From: Branchiostoma floridae
Taxonomy: Eukaryota; Chordata; Leptocardii; Amphioxiformes; Branchiostomatidae
Length of the DNA: 64,000 bases
Reading direction: 5' to 3'
Assembly (NCBI RefSeq): GCF_000003815.2
Contig: NC_049980.1
Coordinates: 27,592,762 to 27,656,761, forward strand
How positions within the stretch are numbered: the stretch's first letter is position 1; every line of letters begins with the position of its first letter. The notes under the pieces are model-generated. The model was not told the origin of the DNA. It worked only from the letters and a program-made list of their open reading frames with translations, and made no database searches. A program made the position numbers and the translations under genes. Of this stretch, positions 22,201-33,560 are shown one piece after another.

Positions 22201-24747
22201 GACTGACGAATCGAGCTTTGTTGGTGCCCGGAGGCAGGCCCTCCAAGAAGAAACATATGTATTGGCCGGAATCTGTGAAGATTAAAAAAAGAAATTGTAG
22301 ACGCCGAGCAGTGGCAGAATGATGATATTGATAAAGTTTCATTATGATATACTAACTATGGTACCAGATTTCTACACTAACGAACACAATTCACAACTAG
22401 AACCATTAAAACATTCTAATAATGACAAGGTCACACATGACACTTTAATCGGATAAAGGTGAAAACTACATGGCCATGGTCCCCTGGTCTAAGACAAAAT
22501 AAAATACTGTTTGATATCATTACTAAAGAAAGGGTTGGTAAGAATGATTAGACTTGTGTAATATCCGTACCGCGATAAGTGAGCAAATTATGTTCGTATC
22601 ATGGATTACATCACTGGTGTACATATTCAGTGCTGTTAGTTCGATCGCGCGAATATAATAAAGCGTTGAAAAACACTATGTTTAATGTCAAGCGAAATTG
22701 TTCGACGTTATACATGTATGTACATACCCGTAGATCCATTGAGTGCATCAATTGGCCATCCATGGTCACACCCGGCCCCGGATCCATGGGAAATTGGACC
22801 CTCTATAGTCCAATCGCAGACATTAACGTCAAGAGAACATCCGTACTGGTCCGTACTGTCAAGGTCAACTATGGAGAACAAAGGCACGAAAAACAAAAGA
22901 CTGAATGTATTGGCAATAGAACTGGTATCGAATTTCAAATTGGTATGCTATATTGTACCTTATTATGTAAACGTATTCGTGTATGTGTCTTGGGACAGCT
23001 GACAAAAAGGTCAAGGGACCATTGAGTGCATATACTGGTAAAGTAATAAAATGTGACAATAGAGAACTAGCTTCCATCTGCTAATACCTTATTGTGCGAT
23101 AAATCCACAAGACATTAGTCTACAAATAATGTCACTGTTTAATGTTATCGGTCACGTACACATTGATTTATTCAGTTGAGGTTTACTAATGTGGCTTTAA
23201 TCATTGCTTAATTAAGGGGTAGAAGTTCTCTTATCGTTTTATTGAGCTGTTTTTAAGGCAATAAAAGTCCAACTTACTCGCACAAGACGGAACTTGGTAC
23301 TGTCTCAAGTAGGTAAAGGTGCACTCTCACTGCAATTGCGTCAAGCTTGCGTCAATGCGGGGTTTGAAATATACTCAACGAAATTCAGAGATAAAGAACG
23401 AATTTTCTTACTTTTTGTGTATTTTGCCGTCTTTAGTCATACTTGTACGAATTACGCAATATCTCAATTATAAAAAATCCAAGAAAATAACAAAACAGTG
23501 ACACAGTAAACGAACCCCGCAGTGACGGAAGCTTGACACAAGTGCAGTGAGAGTGCACATTTAAGGGCCATGTTCTATATATGTTCAAGCTTGATGAATT
23601 TTGATTAGCATTCACCAAAACAAACAATATGTTATACATTTCTTGTGTCAATAAAGATTTCCAAAATAATATACAAACGAAAATCTACCCTGTACATACC
23701 CTGGACATACAATACTGTCAATGAAAACCAGAAATCTTTGGGCAGATATTTCATTTCTTTCTGAAATGTCATAGGGGAGGGGACTATACGTATTTGAGTT
23801 AAATGTTATTTCTAAACCGCAAATGATTGATTAAATTTAAGAATTACTTAAAAAGTGACAAGTTAGTACTACGCAAGGTTGAAAAACAACAACAATAACT
23901 AGAAAATTAAGTAAATGACTGGTTATTTACTACGTACGTTTTGGGCAAGTTCTTAAAGATGGATTTCCTTTACATAAGATTGTAATAAGCCATTCCAAAT
24001 CTGTGGGCATCTGAACAACATGGGAGAACATCCGTTTCTGGGATTTGTTTCGAATTTTTCTGCTGTTTTGTACTGTACTGATGTCTGAGTGATGAAAATT
24101 TTAATTGTAGTTAAAATACATTCGATTTTATAAATTGGGACTATTGTTAGCTATTTTATGGACGGATTTTGTAGCTCGTTAATATCGTACATAGTCATTA
24201 GTCATTCGACATTAGTCATTTTAGAGTGCGAAACAATGATGCAGAGGGGGGGGTGTGTAGGAAATATTGGAAGCGATTCGAACAAATATTTTCTGCCGAA
24301 AAAAGTAGTGGTTTTAGAGATGTTGAGTATGTAAATTTTATTTTATAATAAGCTAGACGACGTTAAAGTGGTAACTTTACATAATACATGTGTTTGCTGT
24401 GATACGCTTTGCTTTTTTGTGAAGAAATTTTTAAGAAAAATATACATTACAAATCCATGAAACTGATATCGCATCTGATAATATCTTTAATGATAATAAT
24501 TTTGATGGCTCTAATGACTGAGCAAAATAATGATTCAAACGAATTTCTAACGACTGTTCTAGTCTTTACAGTACACATACTCGGAAAGTCAAGTACCCAT
24601 TTCCAACATCATGGGTATGTGGAAAAAATTAAAGATATTTTTCGCATTCATTTCAATTATTAGATGTAGCTGTAAGTCGTACTTACTCAAAGCAGCTGCG
24701 AAGATAAACCACGACAACAGGAGGATGGACGCTAGTGTAAGTCTCAT
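19289..24747 (-). CDS. MAM gene D: short-stalk MAM membrane protein (262 aa)
   Basis: Exons: 24747..24687, 22868..22728, 22272..22010, 21676..21595, 19530..19289; 263 codons, frame kept throughout. Start chosen at 24747 because it gives the 61-bp first exon shared by the family; two in-frame ATGs (24750 and 24774) lie upstream, so the signal peptide (RLTLASILLLSWFIFAAA) could be longer. The MAM domain runs DLDSTDQYGCSLDVNVCDW to PNFGIDDLTL. The stalk is the shortest of the six, about 40 residues. Span: IVLVPIVLGSAGGLLIVGLG; basic anchor LWRKYVRK; tail ends EQSTSP. The last intron (about 2 kb) is filled with two CRE-motif-rich transposons; intron 1 carries a MITE. Confidence 0.85.
19709..20655. 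mobile_element. TIR element 1 with CCCTATTCAGACCGGG ends
   Basis: The left end CCCTATTCAGACCGGG (19709) and right end (20640-20655) are inverted copies, each flanked by TTTA. The interior near each end is also inverted (GACGTCCTATAAC-type sequence). No transposase. It lies in the last intron of gene D. Confidence 0.75.
19901..21395. promoter_or_regulatory. Cluster of nine perfect TGACGTCA (CRE) motifs inside the transposons
   Basis: TGACGTCA occurs at 19901, 20050, 20061, 20074, 20312, 21001, 21216, 21229 and 21388. Chance would give about 0.02 in this length. CCAAGATGGCGG-type (YY1-like) sites recur alongside at about 21020 and 21200, with inverted forms near 20289. Whether these act as regulatory sites is not shown by the sequence. 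Confidence 0.5.
20661..21480. mobile_element. TIR element 2, directly abutting element 1 (right end unclear)
   Basis: It begins CCCTATCCAGACCGGGGGG immediately after the TTTAA that ends element 1, and shares subterminal sequence with it. A matching outer right end was not found; the last related sequence is near 21480, so it is probably truncated. Confidence 0.55.
23314..23563. mobile_element. 250-bp MITE with about 45-bp terminal inverted repeats, intron 1 of gene D
   Basis: The left (GTGCACTCTCACTGC, then GTCAAGCTTGCGTCA) and right ends are imperfect inverted copies over about 45 bases, with TAAA/TTTA at the outer borders. The middle (ACTCAACGAAATTCAGAGA, then AAAGAACGA) is shared with the 8.9-10.1 kb element, so the two are related. 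Confidence 0.75.
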
Positions 24748-24831
24748 CATGATGACGACCAACAGAATAACCACACAGAAAATCAGTAAGTTCCAGATAG
24801 ACTAATGTGACCGTGTGAACCGGGATACGTT

Positions 24832-25050
24832 CGAGGTTGCTAACACGTCACGACAAAATACACACTGATTTCCAATTTTGTATCGCGGTTATCAGTCCAA
24901 TTAACGTGACCTACACCTGGATACACGGACACTAATGCCGTGACCGCATGTGCATGGAGACCTTACGATTAAGTTGCTAATGAGTCTCAGCAACACACAC
25001 ATTGATCTTGACATCGTGCTTGGCAGCTATCAGTCCAATTAAGTTTAATT
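24832..25050 (-). promoter_or_regulatory. Promoter region of gene D with a doubled module
   Basis: Two imperfect copies of the cluster promoter module occur: GGTTGCTAACACGTCAC, then TTATCAGTCCAATTAA (from 24834), and AGTTGCTAATGAGTCTCAGC, then TGCTTGGCAGC (25018-25028) and TATCAGTCCAATTAA. The same GTTGCTAACACGTCA motif precedes gene F. No clear TATA box. Confidence 0.45.
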
Positions 25051-25548
25051 ACGCATTCGTGCTCTTATCATCTAGATGTCTGGCTTAAGGCGGCGGTGGC
25101 CCAGTAGTTCAACTGACCAGGTGGTAAATGAGTACATGGTACGTGCTTGATTGTTTGTAGTTAGGGCTGACTGTTGGTCAATGCCAACTGATTGCGGTTA
25201 CTTCAAAGGGGTAGTCTGTCTGCATTGCTACGTACATGCTGGACAAGATATATATGATAGTGCTGGTGTCTCTAAAGAATAATAATTACATTGCTATGCA
25301 ATACATATAAGTGTTGACGAAATGTCTAGATCGGGTTTATTCAGTTAGATTAAATTAAACAACACAAGCTGTTAAAGTATCAGCGTCCGTAGTAACATTT
25401 ACTTTTAAGATTCGAAGCAATCCTTCAGCTCTTCATCTTCACCGCACAGTTCAGCGTATATTTCAAATTTCTCACTCCGTTTTGCATAGATAAAGACATC
25501 TGAGATTTTGTCTATCCTCTCTATTTTTCATTGGTTGTTCATGCGCTG

Positions 25549-28372
25549 CTAAGTCTTGATACTCGCTGAATCTTGGTGTGCTGAAAGGCTTTCCATAGGG
25601 ATGCCGTACAAGGGGTTTGAGGGATTCTGTCGATGACCAGCTGTACCGTTTACTTCTGAAGCTTCTGCAGAAAACAAAATGACAGTCACAATCATTAATA
25701 GGCTAAAGGAATTGAGTAGAATTGAACCTCGAACCTTGAACGTTACCATTGGGGATGTCATCACGGGTCACAGGGGGTTCTGTTTAATAATCTTTCCACA
25801 CTTGTCCTTGTCTTGAGTGAGCGAAACTCTGTTGTAGTTGCACTCTACTGTGTAGTTGCTGAGTTAGGCATCCCTTTTCACGTTGTTGATGAAGCTTGTG
25901 AAGAACTATTCACCAGTTTATACGATGAAAACCAACAGACTTAGCTTCAACACACACCGCAATGTTTGACTTTACAAATTGTGGTTAAATTCATCGTGTC
26001 CCTTGTAAAGGAAAGACATTCAATCCATAAAATCATCCCAGTTACGTGGTTAATTGGTAAATTGGTAAATTTAACCAAAGCATATATATTATCATTGGCC
26101 CCAAAAGTAGGTACATCAATTGAAGGAGCCATGATGATTGCACCAACTTGCCTGTTCCATTCCGAAGACGATGCACCAGAAGCGTTGCCAGAACTCCGAC
26201 CACAACACCTACAGCAGCGGTGGTGATAGCGATGCCTGCACAGACTGCGGGGTCGACGCCTGATGAAGACCTGGAGGACGCGACAACAGGGTCTCCATGG
26301 GGAGAATTCGTGGCCATGTGTGGAAATTCCGAGCCTACCGGTGGGCAAGTGTTAGCGCATGTGCATCCTGTCGCCACATCTGTTGTCGCTGTAAGAAATT
26401 ACATCAAGAAAATTTGTTTATCCCAACATCCACATATGCAGTCAAGCAAGGAAAAAAATTCGAGCCATAGGAATTCCTGACTGCCTGATTATCATAACAT
26501 TTTTAAAGGGACTTTACGAATTACGTAAATGAAGGTTACGTCCATATACGTAACGTTGCTTTGCCTAGTATTCAAACCTTAATACCTGTAGAAAGAAAGG
26601 TAGACGTGCCTTGAATACTGGCTGTAGGCACTGTGGGCGTATTGTTACTGGTGGCCATCGGCAATGTGGTCACTTGCTGACCACTAGTCTGGGGAAATGC
26701 TGTCGCATCCTGACCACCAGCAGTAGGCGTTGTGGTATGGACTTGACCACTGGTCATGGGACGTGTGGTGTTGTATTGCCAAGTTGTCATGGGGACTGTG
26801 GTAAGCATCTCTGTGGAACAATTAGTCGTCTGTACCCCCACATTCGCAGTAGCTGGAAAAGTACACATGCCGGTATTCAAATACTGCCAAAGTTGTCAGT
26901 AAAAGGATGGAATTTTGTGTTTGAAGAGGAAAACGTATTGAACAACAAAATTATTCTCACCATTTTGAACAGCCGTCAGTGTTAAGTCGTCGATACCGAA
27001 GTTTGGGTAGAAAGGAGGGTCGGGAATACCTTCAATCACAATCTGAAAAAGACAAGAAATGGTTATTAAGGCGTTAAATATTGAACCTTATGTGGTTAGA
27101 CAACAAAATTATATAGAGAACTATTGCCCTACTAGAAAGACCAAGTCACATGGATATTCCATTACAAGGCGCTTGACAAGACAATGAAAATACTAACACT
27201 CACTTTGTAAGGCCCAGACTGCACAATACCAACGTATACGCGTTGCCATGGAAAAAGGAGGTCAGAGGTTGAACACAGCAGCGTCTCCGTACCCGTCTCG
27301 TTCACCAAGATGACGCTAAGGTACGTCGATGTAGGAGGCCTCACGGTGCCGATAGCGAAGCTTAACACCACGTGGTGGGTAGTGTTGATGTTTGGACTGG
27401 TAAATCGGGCCCAGGTTATATTTGGAAAATTGGTCGGCATCATGTGTAAGTCGTCCAGAAAGAAGCAAATGTACATGCCAGGAGCTGTAAGAAGATATAA
27501 ACGTTTACTTTCATGTCCCACAATGGTAACGATTACATAAAGCTACTCTCCTGTGTTTTGATTGTTAAATTATCAGGAATAAGAGCTCAAAACTTTAAGC
27601 CACACAGGCAGCTAGATATCATTTAATTACTGAACTTTTGTCAATAGTAAGGACATCCATACTAAAAATGTACGTGTAAAAATAGGGGATAAAACAGGTA
27701 TAAACCTACCGGTGACGCCATGAAGGGCTTCATCTGGCCAGCCGTAATCACATCCAGCCGCTCCTCCATGGTACACCGGGCCCTCTATTGTCCAGCTGCA
27801 AATGCTACTGTCAAAGGTACATCTGTACTGGTCAGCTGCATCCAGCTCAACTAGATATATCAGCACATAGATAGGAAAGAAAAAATGCTATATCAGACAA
27901 TTAACTTGATATTTGGTAATGTTTATAGGGCTTAATCTCAAATCAGGACATTGTGCAACGTGTATAATGATTTATCGTTTGATATCCCGAGGCGCCATTT
28001 TCCCTCCCTGAAGCTGACGGGGATAACTTTAAAGTGTATGCTATGCAGTTGTTTTTACACCAACAATGAGAACGAGAATTGATTCATTGTGTAAAACATC
28101 GCAAATGAGTAGCAATCGTTATATTATTAGGTATTATATCTAGATATTTGCATATGTAATGAAGACTGAAACGGCAGGTAACTTGCCCCCGTTCACGTCA
28201 GTACCTAGGTCGAGCCAAGTTTTCGAAGCAATAGGTTTAGTATACTATGGGACTTTAACTGCATTTTCCGGCGAAGATAATAGAAAGCACGTAGGTTCAA
28301 CTTACTTGAAGCGGATGTGAAGACAAACCACGGATACAAGAGAAAGAACGGCACCGATGGTGTCAGCTTCAT
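25549..28372 (-). CDS. MAM gene E: MAM-domain, mucin-stalk, membrane protein with truncated NPLY tail (396 aa)
   Basis: Exons: 28372..28306, 27850..27710, 27484..27204, 27042..26961, 26852..26586, 26388..26152, 25664..25549; 397 codons in frame. Signal peptide: MKLTPSVPFFLLYPWFVF. The MAM domain is complete with Trp kept (ICSWTIEG). A Thr-rich stalk of about 90 residues has its own exon (TTRPMTSGQ, TTTPTAGGQ). The next exon has a Cys pair motif (TGCTCANTCPPVG) and the span AGIAITTAAVGVVVGVLATL. The final intron is predicted GC-AG (ACAG|GCAAGT to CTGCAG). Without it the frame runs to 26042 with a hydrophobic end. The tail exon gives NPLYGIPM and stops at IKT where gene C continues with VYQDL, because of an apparent 4-base deletion. 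Confidence 0.8.
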
Positions 28373-28495
28373 TATGACCACCAAAAACTTACATAAAAAA
28401 TTGTGTCGTACTTAGTATTGCCTCTTTTACGTATACCGGGATACCTCACGGCAATGTAGCCAACAAGTCACAGCAAATCACACTGGCCTTGACAA

Positions 28496-28536
28496 CTTGC
28501 TTAGCAGCTATCAGTGCCATAAATCATTAAGACACA
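28496..28536 (-). promoter_or_regulatory. Promoter of gene E: X-box-like element
   Basis: CTTGCTTAGCAGC (28496-28508) lies about 124 bp upstream of the ATG and is followed by the TATCAGTGCCATAAATCATT context shared with genes D, F and the orphan exon. No clear TATA box. Confidence 0.45.
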
Positions 28537-28539
28537 TTT

Positions 28540-30053
28540 GTACTCTTAATTTTGTAAATAAATGAAAATGACCTTCGTCTATCCTGGCTGCTCTTTAAAA
28601 AGCGACGGGAACTTACAAGTAGCTCCAATCCGTTAACAAATATGTGATTAGAATGTAGGGATTTGTTACATGTGGCATAAAGAGTTGTTATTAGGAAGTG
28701 TTGCAAACTGATTTCGGTCCGTTCAAACCCTTGATATCTAGGCAAAAACAAGCCAATACAAGTATACTCATGAATATGTCAGATCGTGCCGGTGGCTGTT
28801 CTGTCTTGTTACTATAGTGTAGTTACTATAGTTTGTGCACTCTCCTAAATCTAATAAGTAAAGTAAATCTTCATCTCAACATTGTAAACATGGTCAATGG
28901 CGTGAGCTGCCACATATCATCACACTGGTGGCTGTCGCAGTGTACGAGTGAGACGCCATCAACTATAGACGTGAATGACTCGGCCGGGAACTGCTGACAA
29001 TACGTGCTGCCACTAATGCATGTGAATCTTGTATATCAGTTAACAACGTCCATGAACGTAAATAATTCATGTGGACCTGTCTCCTTCTCCTGTTCACATA
29101 TAGTATATTATTTTTGATTGCCTTGAGCTGATATGGACAACCGGAAGAGATTTCTACTGGCTTAGGAACTATAGGGAAATACTATTGAGTACACGTTCCC
29201 TCACTTTATACAACTAAGTGATATAGACAAATTTATTTTTTGATATAAAGCATAATATAAAGCATATATGTTCCTACGTATACATTTTGAATATCACAAA
29301 GAAACGAGAAGAAGTCGAATTTACGTAGTAGAATAGGATTGTAGATTCACTGTCTATATTTCATTGTATATATTTCATGTATCTTTTGTTGCGACCTGTA
29401 CTTAACCCAGTGGGTATGTTTGTACAATAAAGATCTTCATTCATTCATTCATAGATAAATAGATATAAGTATCCTAATAATGCCATTATATAAGTACAGA
29501 TAATTTTCCATTTGGTTCGCAACAACAGTACTATCACTTGATATAAATGACCATGGTAGCTTGGAAGAGGACCGCTTATAGGATATTCGAAGTGGTTTCG
29601 GAAATGAAGGCAACATTCACGTTTTTAAACAACATTTATTCTTTACGTCTTTTGCAGATGATAAATTTCAATGATCACATACTTGTAGAACTAGATCAAG
29701 CTACCATATTGCATAAGAGAATGAAATGGTGCAATTATTTCTTTTCAGATTTTGAGGCAGTGGCAAGAGTTGTTTACCAAGATTTTGAGGTATGGTGGTT
29801 GTCATTCTAAGTTGAATGTAATTATATATTGGCACAGATAAGATTTACTAATACAGATGCTCGTTTTCAGACGTTGGCAAGAGTTGTTACAATTTGAGGT
29901 AAAGGTGGTTATCCTAGCTAAGTGTAATTAGCATAGATAAGATTTTACAAAGATGTGTGCAAGTTGGTATACACAGTCACAGAGCGCCGATATTGTGTAC
30001 AATCAGAAATGCATGTATATGGTTGTATTTCTTTCATGACACTTCTTTTAACT
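28540..30053. other. Intergenic region between genes E and F
   Basis: No supported exon. It holds the 3' tail of an interspersed element (29389-29452) and an imperfect local duplication of about 110 bp (29745-29850 and 29865-29960, both with TTGGCAAGAGTTGTT-like sequence). Confidence 0.5.
29389..29452 (+). mobile_element. 3' end of a non-LTR-type element with (CATT)n tail
   Basis: An AATAAAG signal is followed directly by repeated CATT, a common 3' terminus of LINE/SINE insertions. Only the 3' end is recognisable; its 5' limit is not clear. Confidence 0.4.
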
Positions 30054-33000
30054 CTAGAACTCTGTTAACTCGGTCTGAGTTAGAGTCATCCTCGATGCCC
30101 TTCGCGATTCTTCTACAGAGAAACTAGACCTCTTCCGTTTCTTCTTGAGGTAGAACATGGCGCCTGCCGCTACCAGGAGGAATACTGCTATCCCAAGCAC
30201 GATGGGGAGGGCGGTGATGTCCGGCTGGCCGGTGCGTCCGCTCTGCTGACCAAGCTGACCATCTTTGGAAGGTGTGGACGTGGGGAGAGGTTTTGTTGCT
30301 GCCTCTCCTGATTTAGTAGTCTTGGCAGGAATTGGACGTTTGGTCGTTTCTTCAGGGGGTGATGGCTTGGATGTGGGACTCTTGGAGATGCCGCTTGTGG
30401 TCTTGTCCTGACTGGTTGTCGAACTAAAGTGGTCGGTTGCTTTCGTTGTTGGCATGTTGGAGACGATGCGTGTGGTTTCCTCCTGCTTACTAGTCATAGG
30501 GAGGACCGTCGTATCCTGACTAGTTGTCATGGGCATTGTGGTCGTATCATGGCTACTCGTCATGGCTAATGTGGTCGTATCATGGCTATTCGTATTGGAC
30601 AATACGGTTGTATCATGACTACTTGTCATAGGTAGCATGGTCGTGTCTTCACTACTCGCCATTGGTAATATGGTCGTATCTTGCTTACTTGTCATGGGTA
30701 GTATAGTCGTATCATGGCTACTTGTCATAGGTAGTATGGTCGTTTCATGGCTACTCGTCATGGACAATAAGGTCGTATCTTCTCTACTCGTCATGGGCAA
30801 TATGGTCGTATCTTCTTTACACGTCATGGGTAGTATGTTCGTATCTTGACTACTCGTCATGGGCAGTATGGTCGTATCTTGACTACTCGTCATAGGCAGT
30901 ATGGTCGTATCATGGCTACTGGTCATTGACAGTAGGGTCGTATCATGAATACTTGTCATTGGCAATATGGTCGTGTCTTCCCTACTCGTCATGGACAGTA
31001 TAGGCGTATGGCTACTCGTCATACGCCGTGTGGTCGTATCTTCACTACCTGTGGTAATTGTGGTCATATCCTGACTAGAAGTAGAAGTCTCAAAATGTAT
31101 GGTCGTGTTTTGACTAATGGTCATAGGATGTGTGGCGTTGTATGAACTACTGGACATAGCAACCGTAGTCACAATCTCAGTTGAACATCTATCAGTTATC
31201 TCTACACCCAAGGCCGCGGTTGCTGGAAAATGAAAGATTTAGCAATGCATCACTACTGGAAAAGATTTTAAGAAAATATCAGTCTAGCGGTCAAAGTATA
31301 GTTAAGGTTTTCTTACAGACTTTATCGAGATTTTCAAATTTGATACAGAAATTAAATCGCGTAGCAGAATGTTACTCACCATTTTCAACAACTGTCAGTG
31401 TGAAGTCGTCAATGCCAAAATTCGGATAGAAGGGTGGGTCTGGAACCCCTTCGATGACGATCTGAAATGGTTGAAAAGTTATCAATCGTCACATATTAAA
31501 ACGTTACTTGGTATCAATGGGAATTTAACAAAAAAGTCAGAGACCCAACATGTGGTAAACAGATGCATCTAGAGTGAGACACTCACGTTATAAGGCCCGG
31601 GCTGCACTACACCGATGTAAATACGTTGCCATGGGGACAGGTGGTCAGAGGTCGAACACAGCAGCGTCTCAGTGCCGGTCTCATTCACCAGGATGACGTT
31701 GAGATATGTCCCGGTTGGCGGCATGACGGTGCCGACAGCGAAGCTCATCACCACTTGTTGAGTAGTGTTGAATGTTGGGCTGATAACTCTGGCTCTCTCA
31801 ACGGGAGCTATCTCCAGGAAGATGCACATGTACTCACCATCGGCTAAAAAAGGCAAAGCGCTATTTAAAAAGCAAGTTCGACCCAGTAACGTTTAGTGTC
31901 TTCAGATTGGCAAAAAAATACAAATTAAATGTCATCGTGTTTACTGTTAATTTTTGGCAGTAAGAACATAGAATATTTCTTTATTTAGATTTTTCAGAGT
32001 GAATGGGAGGGCAAAACAGGTACAAACTGCACCTTTGAAGGCTGCCCTCCCGTACATAATAAATATATTCATGGCACAACATTACATACAATAACACAAT
32101 ACAATAATATGTACAATAATAGCGGAAAATGACATACAAAATATACAACCATTTGGCAAAATCATTGTACTAACTAGCGTGGTCTTGATGCTATGCAAGA
32201 ACTGCAACCACAGCAAGTGGTACAGGTACAGGGAAGATCGATACAATAAATGGTACTAAATCTGTTGTATGTAGCCTTCAAAAGTTTTCGTTTAAATGGT
32301 GTTACGTCAAACTGTTGTGCTGCTAACTTACCAAAGCAACACAGGTCAGCAGTAAACTTATTCCAGATCACCAGTCTGGGAATGTACGTGTGACTGAATG
32401 CTGACGTCTTAGAAATATTGGGACGTTCTTGCCTGGATGATAATCTGCATTTTCACGCAGTCGTTAGAAATGAACTAGAAAAAGTTTCATCCTAATGTTG
32501 AATTATAATGGTTTAAACTTTTAATGACTTAAAAAACGCTTGAGGTCGCTAAAAAAAGGAAAAGAGGATTGAAAGTATAATGTATTTCATATACCAACCA
32601 GTAACGCCATGCATTGCATCAGTCGGCCACTCGTGATCACATCCCCCTGAGCTATGGGCGACTGGGCCATCTATATTCCAACCACAGATACCACCGTCAA
32701 AGCTACATCTGTACTGTCCAGAAGCGTCAAGGTCAACTAACAAAGGGAAATGAAAAGATGGATGTATTAGATATCAAATTAGTCTATGCTAAATATTTTA
32801 GCAAAGTAATAGCGTTATGATATGGCAAGCTACAATTGTAGTTTGCAGTTCTAGTAACTTGATAGTGGTAGACGTTAAGATCTTTAAAAGAAGTTATCTA
32901 GCCTTTGACAAACTTAGTAGACAAGGTTTGTACAGTTGAAGTCGTTAACGATCTGTAACAGTTGAACATAAAAATCTTCAAATAAAAAAAGTCATCCTTG

Positions 33001-33351
33001 TATACAGCACTGTTAGTATACCATGGTACCTCTGACACTACGAAAAGGATAAAGTAGATGTGACAATGCAACACATCTATGTCAGTAACTCAGACATATT
33101 TGTCCAGTTGAGGTGTTGCTATATTGATTATTGGGTTTAGTGACAACCTGTTAACCATCTTTTGTCCAATAGTTTGAAAAACTAAACATTGTGAAGGGTT
33201 TCAGAACATACGTCGTAGATTGGCCAATACAAATTATACTTCACGTCAAACACCAGCACGAGAATATGGGGGCATATACATTGTACTTACTTGAAGAGGC
33301 AGTAAAGGCAAGCCACAAGCTCAAGAGCAGAGTCAATGATACAAGCCTCAT
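30054..33351 (-). CDS. MAM gene F: MAM-domain protein with long repeat-built mucin stalk (568 aa)
   Basis: Exons: 33351..33291, 32736..32599, 31843..31587, 31461..31380, 31222..30054; 569 codons, all GT-AG and in frame. Signal peptide: MRLVSLTLLLSLWLAF. MAM domain: DLDASGQYRCSFDGGICGW to PNFGIDDFTL. The last exon encodes about 16 imperfect copies of an 11-residue unit (consensus DTTILPMTSSH), then a Pro/Thr-rich linker, a membrane span (ITALPIVLGIAVFLLVAAG), a strongly basic anchor (KKKRKR) and a tail with possible basophilic kinase sites (RKRSSFS, RRASRMT). A dense Thr/Ser stalk implies heavy O-glycosylation (inference). It has the longest ectodomain of the cluster and lies at its 5' end. 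Confidence 0.85.
30470..31015 (-). repeat. 33-bp coding minisatellite in gene F stalk
   Basis: About 16 tandem 33-bp units encode DTTILPMTSSH-like peptides. Units differ by a few bases (SMTSRE, PMTCKE, SNTNSH variants), all keep frame, and none contains a stop. Confidence 0.85.
31985..32440 (-). mobile_element. 3' fragment of a non-LTR retrotransposon in intron 2 of gene F
   Basis: A minus-strand frame ending at 32174 contains SHTYIPRLVIWNKF followed by an F(D)VTPFKRKLLK stretch. This resembles the C-terminal end of LINE reverse transcriptases (a FPR..WN pattern). Downstream is a short 3' region with AATAAAG. There is no catalytic domain; it is 5'-truncated. Confidence 0.5.
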
Positions 33352-33469
33352 GGTGACAAACTTAACAGCAACACAAGTGCACAGGAGCTAGCTACGTGCG
33401 GCTTGGTATGAAGACAATCCCTGTCGATCAACTACATAAGTATGCGAGCTTACGTGCAAGAATGCGTCA

Positions 33470-33560
33470 GGACCAGGTTGCTAACACGTCATACAACAGA
33501 GTACGCACTGATTTTTGACACATTGCTTAGCAATTATCGGGATTGTCATAAAAAGCTTCA
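33470..33560 (-). promoter_or_regulatory. Promoter of gene F: X-box-like element
   Basis: ATTGCTTAGCAAT (33522-33534) is a perfect inverted repeat with a one-base spacer, about 170 bp upstream of the ATG. GGTTGCTAACACGTCAT, shared with gene D, begins at about 33476. No good TATA box. Confidence 0.5.

Noticed and set aside
30637-31145. Plus-strand ORFs over the gene F stalk
   Set aside because: They are reverse-strand readings of the 33-bp coding minisatellite, which stays open in several frames because it is repetitive.
32174-32371. Cys-rich 65-aa minus-strand ORF as a small secreted peptide
   Set aside because: No signal peptide; the upstream in-frame sequence resembles a LINE C-terminus and the downstream part is its 3' tail.
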